From positions 62,001 to 126,000 of the forward strand of contig CANJLD010000010.1 in the NCBI GenBank assembly GCA_947475165.1: a DNA stretch of 64,000 bases. Direction: 5' to 3'. Shown one piece after another: positions 51,833 to 59,733 of the stretch. The translations under genes were made by a program, and so were the position numbers. Position 1 is the stretch's first letter, and each line of letters starts with the position of its first letter. The notes beneath the pieces were generated by a model, which was not told the origin of the DNA, did not search any database, and saw only the letters and a program-made list of their open reading frames with translations. Origin of the DNA: Bacteroidota bacterium. GTDB taxonomy: Bacteria; Bacteroidota; Bacteroidia; Chitinophagales; LD1.

Positions 51833-52666
51833 TTAGGGGTTAAAAACATCAGTAAGCACCTGGTTTATCTCCCACCAACTATCAATGTATTTACTGCGCG
51901 AAAGATTAAATTCTATAACAGTATTTTCTATTCTAAATTTCTTTCCTTTTTCGGTTTGTGTTTTATAGCTCACGTTGCAAACCACATGAGCAACGCCTTC
52001 TTCTTTATCAATGTCAACTTTTACTAAATCGTATTGGTCGAGTTTAACATTGTGATGCTTGCTCCAAAAATCTTCAATCTTTTCGCGCAGTTCTTCCACT
52101 TCCATCGAAAGTCCGATGCCGTCTTTCATTTCTTCGCTGTAATGGTCATCGAAAAAAACATGTCCGCGGTTAAAAATGGACTGTAAGCAATAGAATACTG
52201 CCGTACGCACATCATACTCAGGGTTCGGATAAAACTCTTCGTAAATAAACTGGTTCACCCAGCCGCGCACTTTTACATCTTCTATCTCATGTTTGAATAA
52301 TTCTTCTGTTATAAATCGGTACACTTCGCGTTTAGAAGTTTCTGCTAATACACTTAGCGATACGTAGTTTTTATCCATCAACTTCGTCAATCTCTTTAAC
52401 TCTTTCTCCACTTCTTTATCGCTTAAATCGTTTACGTGGTTGTATTCGGGCTCGCCAATAAACTTGTAAACCGTAGTAACTTTCGAGTGGTCATGCAGTT
52501 TATGAAAACTCATCACTTGTTTCAGAAACTGATTCTCTACATCGGGCGGCAAACCTTCACCGCCCATAAAATCGCCACCAAACTCAGCCATCATTTTCAG
52601 CTTCAGTAATTCATTTTCGGTATTCAGTTCTTCCGGAGTTTTTTTATCGCGCTTTTTCTTAGCCAT
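51833..52666 (-). CDS. Cytosolic protein of unknown function
   Basis: Start set at the ATG at 52664-52666 (MAKKKRDKKTPEELN), giving 277 residues; a start eight codons upstream is less likely. The protein is charged and helical, with a long acidic/basic mix, RSKYIDSWWEINQVL at the end and several paired Asp/His segments (VFFDDHYSEEM). No motif I know. The 3' end lies inside the htrA hairpin region and the gene is divergent from the histidine kinase (78 bp). Confidence 0.68.
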   Translation of the reverse strand: MAKKKRDKKTPEELNTENELLKLKMMAEFGGDFMGGEGLPPDVENQFLKQVMSFHKLHDHSKVTTVYKFIGEPEYNHVNDLSDKEVEKELKRLTKLMDKNYVSLSVLAETSKREVYRFITEELFKHEIEDVKVRGWVNQFIYEEFYPNPEYDVRTAVFYCLQSIFNRGHVFFDDHYSEEMKDGIGLSMEVEELREKIEDFWSKHHNVKLDQYDLVKVDIDKEEGVAHVVCNVSYKTQTEKGKKFRIENTVIEFNLSRSKYIDSWWEINQVLTDVFNP

Positions 52667-52744
52667 AAATTGAAAATAATAATTTCTCAAATTCCTGCCT
52701 GTCTGGCAGGCAGGCAGAATTCTAAATTCGAATATCTTTATCGC

Positions 52745-53743
52745 ATGTTCAGAAAATTTTTCTCACCCGGTCCATTCAAAACGTTTTACCTGGTGTTTAC
52801 TTACATTCTTGCTTTTTCGCTTTGGTGGGCTTACCTTTTATACGCTAAAAACGAAACGGCTTTTAATGAAAAAATAGAACTGTATAAAATCAATTTCGAG
52901 AAAATAAATCCAGGTGTTGACTATAATTCATCAAAGCAATACACTGATATTATATCCAAATATCACCGGCAAAAATTTATGATTATTACCGAAGGCGGTG
53001 TATTCATCCTCCTTCTTTTGCTAGGATTACTAAGAGTGCGGAAAGTCTTTTTGCGAGAAATGGAATTGGCAGCACAACAGCGCAATTTCCTGCTTTCTAT
53101 TACGCACGAATTAAAATCTCCACTGGCTACCATTAAACTCTCCCTGCAAACTTTAACTAAACGGAAATTAGAGGCCGAGCAATCGGAAAAACTAATCGGC
53201 AATTCACTCCTTGACCTTGACCGACTTGAATCGTTGGTTGACAATATCCTGTTCGCTGCTAAAATTGAACGCGAAGAACCTGGTCTTTCAAGCGATGAAA
53301 TAAATATTTCGGAAATTGTTCGCTCAGTAGCCGACAGGTTTTCTCAAAACAAAAAGGAAATTGTTATAAGTGAAGAAATTAAAAACGATGTGTATTTAAA
53401 TGCAGATACACTCGCCTTTACTTCTGTAGTAATTAACCTGATAGAAAACGCTATCAAATACTCACCGGAGCAAACAGAAATAAAAGTAACCTTGATAGAG
53501 GATGAAGATAATGTTTTGCTTTCAGTTGCCGATAGTGGAATTGGAATAAGCGATGAAGACAAAAGCAAAGTGTTTGAAAAATTTTACCGCGTAGGAAACG
53601 AAGACACGCGCAAAACGAAAGGCACAGGTTTAGGCTTATACATTGTAAAACGGGTAGTAGAAATTTTCAAAGGCGAAATTTCTATTGCCGATAATTCGCC
53701 TAAAGGAACGGTTTTTAATCTTCGTTTTGCTAAGGCGAAATGA
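52745..53743 (+). CDS. Membrane sensor histidine kinase
   Basis: A 332-residue kinase from the ATG at 52745; the frame runs upstream to 52670 through a tgcctgtctggcaggcagg repeat that does not look coding. Two membrane helices (about 13-33 and 80-97) enclose a periplasmic loop of about 45 residues. HisKA has His121 (SITHELKSP), then the N box INLIENAIKY, DSGIGI and GTGLGLYIVKRV of the ATPase domain. The OmpR-type regulator 120 bp downstream is its natural partner. The signal is unknown. Confidence 0.92.
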   Translation: MFRKFFSPGPFKTFYLVFTYILAFSLWWAYLLYAKNETAFNEKIELYKINFEKINPGVDYNSSKQYTDIISKYHRQKFMIITEGGVFILLLLLGLLRVRKVFLREMELAAQQRNFLLSITHELKSPLATIKLSLQTLTKRKLEAEQSEKLIGNSLLDLDRLESLVDNILFAAKIEREEPGLSSDEINISEIVRSVADRFSQNKKEIVISEEIKNDVYLNADTLAFTSVVINLIENAIKYSPEQTEIKVTLIEDEDNVLLSVADSGIGISDEDKSKVFEKFYRVGNEDTRKTKGTGLGLYIVKRVVEIFKGEISIADNSPKGTVFNLRFAKAK

Positions 53744-53863
53744 AATTCGGTCTACAAACTATTTTTCATCAACCCCGTTTTTTTACAATTCTGTGACACT
53801 TCTTATTTTTTTTCATCGTAAAATTATGCCATCAAATTATCTCACTTCTTAAACCACTGAGTT

Positions 53864-54562
53864 ATGACCCCACGAATACTGTTAGTAGAAGATGAAGAAA
53901 ATCTTTTAGAAGCGATTAAACTGAATCTAGAATTAGAAGGTTACGATGTAGAAGTTGCCGAAACCGGTAAGAAGGCGTTAAAGATAACGCAGACTCAACG
54001 CTTCAACTTAATTATTCTCGATGTTATGCTTCCTGAAATAAATGGCTTTGAGGTATGCGAAAACATTCGCATGAAAGATACCGATACACCTATTCTGTTT
54101 CTTACCGCTAAAGATTCAAGCGAAGACAAATTGAATGGTTTTAAACTGGGCGGTGATGATTATTTGACCAAACCGTTTAATTTGGAAGAGCTGCTGATGC
54201 GCGTAAAGGTTTTAGTGAAACACAGCAAGCGTGGCGGACAACAACAGAGTGCGGCAAAAATATACAAGTTCGGTGGCAACGAAATAAATTTTGTTACCTA
54301 CTTAGCCAGTTCGGTAAACGGCAGTGAAATTACTTTGACAAAAAAAGAAATTGCCTTGCTTAAATTATTGGTTGACCGTAAAGAGTCAGTAGTATCCCGT
54401 ACACAGATTTTGCATTTTGTATGGGGCTACGATGTGACCCCTTCTACCAGAACAGTTGACAATTTCATCAATAACTTCAGAAAGTATTTTGAGAAAGATG
54501 CTTCTGACCCAAAACATTTTCACTCGATACGAGGTGTAGGATATAAGTTTACTGAATCGTAA
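53864..54562 (+). CDS. OmpR/PhoB-family response regulator
   Basis: A 232-residue regulator. Receiver domain: acidic Asp10/Glu11 area (VEDEE), phosphoacceptor Asp53 (ILDVMLP), Thr switch in FLTAKD, Lys103 (LTKPF). A winged-helix DNA-binding domain covers about 130-230 (ALLKLLVDRKESVVSRTQIL ... VDNFINNFRKYFE ... IRGVGYKF). It is activated by the kinase just upstream and ends at a strong terminator. Confidence 0.95.
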   Translation: MTPRILLVEDEENLLEAIKLNLELEGYDVEVAETGKKALKITQTQRFNLIILDVMLPEINGFEVCENIRMKDTDTPILFLTAKDSSEDKLNGFKLGGDDYLTKPFNLEELLMRVKVLVKHSKRGGQQQSAAKIYKFGGNEINFVTYLASSVNGSEITLTKKEIALLKLLVDRKESVVSRTQILHFVWGYDVTPSTRTVDNFINNFRKYFEKDASDPKHFHSIRGVGYKFTES

Positions 54563-54571
54563 ATTATCTTC

Positions 54572-54620
54572 CTGCAAATAGAAATGCTATTGACTTAGTC
54601 AATAGCATTTCTATTTGCAG
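54572..54620. terminator. Long perfect hairpin between convergent genes
   Basis: Arms of 23 bp (ctgcaaatagaaatgctat plus tgac and complement) with loop tta. It separates the response regulator from the convergent barrel gene at 54633. Confidence 0.88.
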
Positions 54621-54632
54621 AATAAATATCTA

Positions 54633-55241
54633 TTAGAGTTTAAACACCATACCTCCGTGAACCAATTTAGGATAGCCAACTTCTAGGTTCACTCCAATTT
54701 TATCGGTAAAGTAATAACGCGCTCCTGCTTGAATACCTCCAAAGGCTATTGGCACAATACGCGTTTCGTTGCTGTAAAAAACAGCAGCAATACCCGAACC
54801 CACATTTACTCCACCATAAATATCTAATTTATCGGAGTGAATATCCTTACCGGTTTTATCGGCAATTAATTGATAGAAGTGAAAATTAGCAATTACGCCA
54901 ACCGGCACATTCAATTCTCCAGCACTACCATAACTGCCATATCCTCCCCACCAGTAACCGTAGCTTCTGTAATAACCGGCACGCCCCCCAATGCCGGTTG
55001 TAAAACCAATACCTACATAGTCATGCACACCAAATTCTCCCAAAAAATTAAACTGCCCGGTAAGCGGGCTGTAGAAATTTCCGTAATAACTGCTGGCGGC
55101 ATTATCAATATGGAAAAACTGAGAGGCTCCAAACCCAATGCCTAATAATTTTGTGCTTTTTTCCCACGCCTGTGCCTGTGCTTGTTGAATAGCGAGCGAA
55201 AGAACAATAGTCAATGCCGCTGTATAGAATACTTTTTTCAT
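54633..55241 (-). CDS. Small outer-membrane beta-barrel protein
   Basis: A 202-residue protein with a signal peptide (about 1-23, AQAQA). About eight strands with the pattern KLLGIGFGASQF, DYVGIGFTTGIGG, LDIYGGVNVGSG, IAFGGIQAGARYYFTDKIGVNLEVGY, ending MVFKL. A Tyr/Gly/Trp-rich loop (YYRSYGYWWGGYGSYGS) is unusual. It resembles OmpW/OprF-like small barrels. Function unknown. Confidence 0.8.
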   Translation of the reverse strand: MKKVFYTAALTIVLSLAIQQAQAQAWEKSTKLLGIGFGASQFFHIDNAASSYYGNFYSPLTGQFNFLGEFGVHDYVGIGFTTGIGGRAGYYRSYGYWWGGYGSYGSAGELNVPVGVIANFHFYQLIADKTGKDIHSDKLDIYGGVNVGSGIAAVFYSNETRIVPIAFGGIQAGARYYFTDKIGVNLEVGYPKLVHGGMVFKL

Positions 55242-55429
55242 GATGTTTATTTTTTAAAGATTATAAAATTCGATGCAAATATATTTTACAGAAAAACACG
55301 AGTCGCAAAAAATTACTGACAATTTTCAAGAGCATTGCAATACTTGTTGCCTTTATCAAACAGGCTAATTACAATAAAACTGAATGATTCTTATCTTGCG
55401 CACCAATTAGTTAAACAAAAAATAAAACA

Positions 55430-56350
55430 ATGGAAAACAACCAAGGCGAAGGAAACAAGAAACTATACATCGGTATTATCATACTGTTGTTGTTACTTAA
55501 TTGCGGAACTCTTTACTTATATCTTACTACCAACAAAGCTAAAACCGATTTAGGCGAGCAGAAAGTAGCGTTAGAAAATGATTTCAAAACGCTGAGTGAT
55601 ACTTTGGATTCTAAGAAAATGGAATTAGAGCAGTTTAAAGGAAAGAATGCAGAATTAGATGCTGAAATTACAGCTAAGCAAGACGAAATTGATCAGCAGA
55701 AAAAGACTATTGCCGGTTTGTTTGCTAAAGGAAAAATGACCGGTAAGGAATTAGCCGCAGCAAAAGAAAAAATTGCGCAGTATGAGTCTTCAATTGGCGA
55801 TTTGAAAAAGAGAGTAGAAGAACTTACTCAGCAAAATCAAGAGCTGAATACACAGAATCAACAACTTTCTACCGACCTCACCACAGAAAAACAAACTACT
55901 TCAAAACTTTCTGAACAGAACCAAGGCTTGAGCAAAAAAGTTGAGTTAGGTTCTTTACTTCAGTTAAAAAATATTTCTGTTGCCGGTATCAAGAAAAAAG
56001 GAAACGGTAAAGAGGTAGATGTAAAAAGAATTAAGCAAGTAGAAAGTCTTCGCATCTCGTTTGAGACAGGCGAAAACAAAGTATTGGATGCAGGTAATCT
56101 TGCTTTATATATTAGAATCATCAATCCTAAAGGCGAAACTATTTCAGTAGCTGACCAAGGTTCTGGCACATTAAAATTAGCTGACGGGCAAGATGTTCAA
56201 TACAGTAAAAAAGCCGATTTTGACTACGCTCAAAGCAATAAGAAAATCAGCGTTTACTGGAGTCAGAATTTAACTGCCGCAGGAACATATAAAGTAGAAG
56301 TTTACCAAAGCGGTTACGCTATTGGCTTAGGACAAGTTGAATTGAAATAA
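55430..56350 (+). CDS. Membrane-anchored coiled-coil protein (tandem paralogue 1)
   Basis: A 306-residue protein. A short polar N-terminus (MENNQGEGNKK), one membrane helix (about 13-32), a coiled coil of about 120 residues (QKVALENDFKTLSDTLDSKK ...), then a beta-rich C-terminal domain (LQLKNISVAGIKKKG ... LRISFETGENKVLDAGNLALYIRI ... GTYKVEVYQSGYAIGLG). I do not know the family by name. It is a paralogue of the next gene; the two share most of the coil and C-terminal domain. Confidence 0.8.
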   Translation: MENNQGEGNKKLYIGIIILLLLLNCGTLYLYLTTNKAKTDLGEQKVALENDFKTLSDTLDSKKMELEQFKGKNAELDAEITAKQDEIDQQKKTIAGLFAKGKMTGKELAAAKEKIAQYESSIGDLKKRVEELTQQNQELNTQNQQLSTDLTTEKQTTSKLSEQNQGLSKKVELGSLLQLKNISVAGIKKKGNGKEVDVKRIKQVESLRISFETGENKVLDAGNLALYIRIINPKGETISVADQGSGTLKLADGQDVQYSKKADFDYAQSNKKISVYWSQNLTAAGTYKVEVYQSGYAIGLGQVELK

Positions 56351-56371
56351 GAATACAGCATTCATAAATAG

Positions 56372-56404
56372 AAAGCCTCCCGCAGAATTGCAGGAGGCTT
56401 TTTT
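56372..56404 (+). terminator. Terminator between the coiled-coil paralogues
   Basis: aaagcctcc / ggaggcttt hairpin with internal gca/tgc extension and a T run. It implies separate transcription of the two copies. Confidence 0.85.
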
Positions 56405-56528
56405 GTTTTCGCGAAAATTCCTCTTACAAAAATATACACTCAACTTAGTATATGTAGGTAATTGAGATTTAAAAAAATTTGCAGGATTCTACATTTGCAT
56501 TACATTTATTAAAACAAAACCAAAACAC

Positions 56529-57458
56529 ATGGAAGAAAATCAGGAAAGCGGCAACAAGAAAATATATGTAGCAATTATTGCTTTGTTGTTACTTATTAAC
56601 GGGGTTGCGTTATACTTACTTTACTCTGAAAATAAAGCGAAAAAAGATTTAGGCGACCAAAAAATTGCGCTGGAACACGACTTCAAAAACCTTTCTGACA
56701 CTCTTGATTCTAAGAAAATGGAACTGGAGCAATACAAAGGAAAGAATGCAGAACTCGACAGCCTAATTACCGCTAAGCAAGACGAAATTGACCAGCAAAA
56801 GAAAACCATCTCAGGTTTGTTTGCTAAAGGCAAAATGACCAGTAGCGAGTTAGCCGCAGCAAAAGAAAAAATTGCACAGTTTGAAGTATCTATTGCTGAA
56901 TTACAGAAAAAGGTAGATGAATTGAGCAAACAAAATCAGGAACTTACTTCTCAAAATCAGCAACTTTCTACGGACCTTAGTGCAGAGAAACAAACTTCTT
57001 CAACACTTTCAGAACAAAACAAAGGATTGAGCAAGAAAGTTGAATTGGGTTCTTTACTACAACTGCGCAACATAGAAGTAGTTGGCGTAACCGGTAAGAA
57101 AAACCGTAAAGGCGAAGATATTACCATCAATAAGGGCAAGAAAACCGAGCAACTCCGCATTAGCTTTGAAACCGGTGACAATAAGGTGTTAGAAGCCGGA
57201 CCGGTAAGTTTATACCTGCGCGTGTTGAATCCGAAAGGCGAAACTATTTCAGTGGCTGACCAAGGTTCGGGAAGTATTAATTTGGCGGGCGGTTCAGAAA
57301 CTGTTCAATATACCAAGAAGGCAGATTTTGACTGGAGCCAGACCAACAAGAAAATTGTGGTTTACTGGAGCAGCAATGTAAAAGAAGCCGGAACTTATAA
57401 AGTTGAAGTTTACCAAAGCGGTTATTTAGTAGGGCAAGGTACCTGCACACAGAAATAA
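56529..57458 (+). CDS. Membrane-anchored coiled-coil protein (tandem paralogue 2)
   Basis: A 309-residue protein with the layout of the preceding gene: MEENQESGNKKI, one membrane helix (about 12-31), a long coiled coil (LEHDFKNLSDTLDSKK, KQDEIDQQKKTISGLFAKGK), then the C-terminal domain (LRISFETGDNKVLEAGPVSLYLRV, GTYKVEVYQSGYLVGQG). A TACATTTG box at 56490-56497 may be its -7 element. Differences are spread along the length, so the duplication is not recent. A role as a periplasmic spacer or scaffold is only a guess. Confidence 0.8.
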   Translation: MEENQESGNKKIYVAIIALLLLINGVALYLLYSENKAKKDLGDQKIALEHDFKNLSDTLDSKKMELEQYKGKNAELDSLITAKQDEIDQQKKTISGLFAKGKMTSSELAAAKEKIAQFEVSIAELQKKVDELSKQNQELTSQNQQLSTDLSAEKQTSSTLSEQNKGLSKKVELGSLLQLRNIEVVGVTGKKNRKGEDITINKGKKTEQLRISFETGDNKVLEAGPVSLYLRVLNPKGETISVADQGSGSINLAGGSETVQYTKKADFDWSQTNKKIVVYWSSNVKEAGTYKVEVYQSGYLVGQGTCTQK

Positions 57459-57474
57459 TTACTGACTAACAAAT

Positions 57475-57508
57475 AAAAAAGCCTCTCGAAAAATCGGGAG
57501 GCTTTTTT
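57475..57508. terminator. Bidirectional terminator after coiled-coil paralogue 2
   Basis: aaaaaagcctctcg / cgggaggctttttt hairpin with a 6-nt loop, between convergent genes. Confidence 0.88.
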
Positions 57509-57528
57509 ATTTTATGAAACTATGCCAA

Positions 57529-58332
57529 CTACAAATTAATAGTCTCCAATCCCTGACCTGCAGCGAGAAGTTCAGCAATGTCAAATACTTTTACATCCTG
57601 TTGTTTGTCTTTCGATTTTACTCCATCGGTAAGCATAGTATTACAGAAAGGACAAGCGGCTGCAACAATTTGCGCATTGCTTTCCAACGCTTCTTCGGTA
57701 CGTGCAATATTTATTCGTTTAGTTCCCTTTTCATCTTCTTTAAACATTTGTGCGCCACCAGCACCGCAACACAATCCTTTTGTGCGGCAACTCTTCATCT
57801 CTACTAATTCGGCATCCAATTCTTCTAAAACTTTGCGAGGTGCTTCATAGATTTCATTGGCGCGTCCGAGGTAGCAGGAGTCGTGGTAGGTGATTTTCTT
57901 TCCTTTAAAAGTAGCGGTATCTGTAATTTTTATTCTGCCCTCATCAATCAGTTTTTGAAGAAAAGTAGAGTGGTGAATTACTTCATAGTTTCCACCGAGC
58001 GAAGGATACTCATTCTTCAAAATATTAAAACAATGCGGACAGGTAGTTACAATCCTCTTTACTCCGTACGTATTCATTACTTCAATATTCTGCAAAGCCA
58101 GCATTTGGAATACAAATTCGTTTCCTGCACGCTTAGCCGGGTCACCGGTGCAGCTTTCTTCAGTTCCAAGAACTGCAAATTTAATATTGAGGTGATTCAG
58201 AATTTTTACAAACGAGCGCGTAACTTTTTGCGCGCGCTGGTCAAAACTTCCTGCACAACCTACCCAAAAAAGAACTTCAGGAGTTTCACCGCTTGATGCG
58301 TATTCTGCGTATGTCTTTACTTGCATGCTCAT
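57529..58332 (-). CDS. CCG-domain Fe-S protein (HdrB/GlpC-like)
   Basis: A 267-residue protein with two cysteine-rich CCG-type modules: ESCTGDPAKRAGNE, TTCPHCFN and HDSCYLGR, CCGAGG, ACPFCNTM. Such domains bind non-cubane 4Fe-4S clusters in heterodisulfide reductases and related oxidoreductases. It starts 5 bp after the membrane ferredoxin gene, so the two should form one complex. Possible physiological partner: electron-transfer flavoprotein feeding menaquinone (inference from family and from the fatty-acid genes in this genome). Confidence 0.88.
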   Translation of the reverse strand: MSMQVKTYAEYASSGETPEVLFWVGCAGSFDQRAQKVTRSFVKILNHLNIKFAVLGTEESCTGDPAKRAGNEFVFQMLALQNIEVMNTYGVKRIVTTCPHCFNILKNEYPSLGGNYEVIHHSTFLQKLIDEGRIKITDTATFKGKKITYHDSCYLGRANEIYEAPRKVLEELDAELVEMKSCRTKGLCCGAGGAQMFKEDEKGTKRINIARTEEALESNAQIVAAACPFCNTMLTDGVKSKDKQQDVKVFDIAELLAAGQGLETINL

Positions 58333-58337
58333 AACTA

Positions 58338-59660
58338 TTATCCGTTTTTCCAGTTCAATCTGTCTTGCTGGCTAAATTGCCAAGGCGCACCGTTGTTTTC
58401 CATTGCGGTGAACATACCGTTCCATTCTGCCGGTGCATTGCTTTCTTCCATTACTAAGTTTCTTCTCAACTGAACTATGATTTCTAATGGCGAAATCATA
58501 ATCGGACATTCCTCTACACAAGCATTACAAGTTGTGCAGGCGCGTAATTCTTCTACACTTATGTAATTGTTTTCAATCAAACTCTTGGCGTCATCTTTCC
58601 AAACTCCGTCGTTTGCATCGCGGTTTCTTCCCACTTCTTCTAACCGGTCGCGAGTGTTCATCATTATTTTGCGCGGGCTTAAAAGTTTGCCGGTTTGGTT
58701 GGCAGGGCAGGCTGCAGTACAGCGTCCACATTCGGTGCAGGTGTATGCGTCCAACAAATTTTTCCAGGTTAAATCAAACACATCTTTTGCTCCAAACTTC
58801 ACCGGTGCTGCATTTGCATCAACCGGTGGAGGAACCGCACTCGGATCCATCATCAACTTAATTTCTTTGGTTATCTCCGGCATATTGTTGATGTAGCCTT
58901 TCGGTTGTAAGCGACCGAAATACGTATTCGGAAATGCGAGGAGAATGTGTAAGTGTTTCGAATATGGCAGATAAACAAGCAACGCTAAAACACCAAGCAT
59001 ATGTCCCCACCATCCACTTCGCTCAACAATGTGTAAACAGGTTTCACCGCAACCGGCAAACAGCGGCATAAAAAATCCGCTCACTAAAAATCCGTATTCG
59101 CCATTGTGCAAAGCCATATCGGCTGTGTTCATACTGAAAATACAGGCGAGCAAATAAATTTCGGAAAGTAAAATGAGCGTAGCGTCTATTACCGGAAAGC
59201 CTTTCAACTCCGGTTTGTTTAAACGCGGAACTCTCAGTATCCATCTTCTTGAAAGAAAAGCAACGGTGGCAATAAATACAAATACAGAAGCAACTTCGAT
59301 AAACGAAATAGTGAATACATATATAGACCGAAGCGCACTGATGTTTTCCACCGCATGAAAAATAATCCGGTGGCTTCCGGTTAAGCCGTCAATAAAAATT
59401 TCGAGTAATTCAATTTGGGTGATTACAAAGCCTGCGTAAATAAAAAAGTGTAACACTGCAGGCGTAATGTTCTTAAACATTTTCTTCTGCCCGAAAGCAA
59501 TTAGCAAAAGATTTTTAAGTCGCTCTGACGAGTTACCGGATAAATCTTCGCTCTTACCGTGCATGATATTTTTATAAACAAAGTAATAGCCTTTGAAAGC
59601 AAAATATCCTGCTACAGAACAAAGAACTATAAACAATACAATCTGAATTATGGTGAACAT
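58338..59660 (-). CDS. Membrane-bound 4Fe-4S oxidoreductase subunit (NarI-like plus ferredoxin)
   Basis: A 440-residue protein. About five to six membrane helices in the first 250 residues, with His pairs suited to b-type haem. A soluble domain follows with two 4Fe-4S motifs: CTECGRCTAACP (about 308-319) and CTTCNACVEECP (about 375-386). The architecture resembles HdrE/NarI fused to HdrD-N or the membrane part of ETF:menaquinone oxidoreductases, with the CCG part on the next gene. It should pass electrons between soluble donors and quinone. Confidence 0.88.
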   Translation of the reverse strand: MFTIIQIVLFIVLCSVAGYFAFKGYYFVYKNIMHGKSEDLSGNSSERLKNLLLIAFGQKKMFKNITPAVLHFFIYAGFVITQIELLEIFIDGLTGSHRIIFHAVENISALRSIYVFTISFIEVASVFVFIATVAFLSRRWILRVPRLNKPELKGFPVIDATLILLSEIYLLACIFSMNTADMALHNGEYGFLVSGFFMPLFAGCGETCLHIVERSGWWGHMLGVLALLVYLPYSKHLHILLAFPNTYFGRLQPKGYINNMPEITKEIKLMMDPSAVPPPVDANAAPVKFGAKDVFDLTWKNLLDAYTCTECGRCTAACPANQTGKLLSPRKIMMNTRDRLEEVGRNRDANDGVWKDDAKSLIENNYISVEELRACTTCNACVEECPIMISPLEIIVQLRRNLVMEESNAPAEWNGMFTAMENNGAPWQFSQQDRLNWKNG

Positions 59661-59733
59661 ACGTTGATAAATGAGTCGCGGCTAAAATACATTTTTGCGA
59701 AAGAAAAACAATTAAGCTATTTTCAACTCAACT

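Noticed and set aside
52670-52744. Upstream start of the histidine kinase
   Set aside because: The extension is encoded by a tgcctgtctggcagg repeat and gives a poor leader; the ATG at 52745 places the first membrane helix normally.
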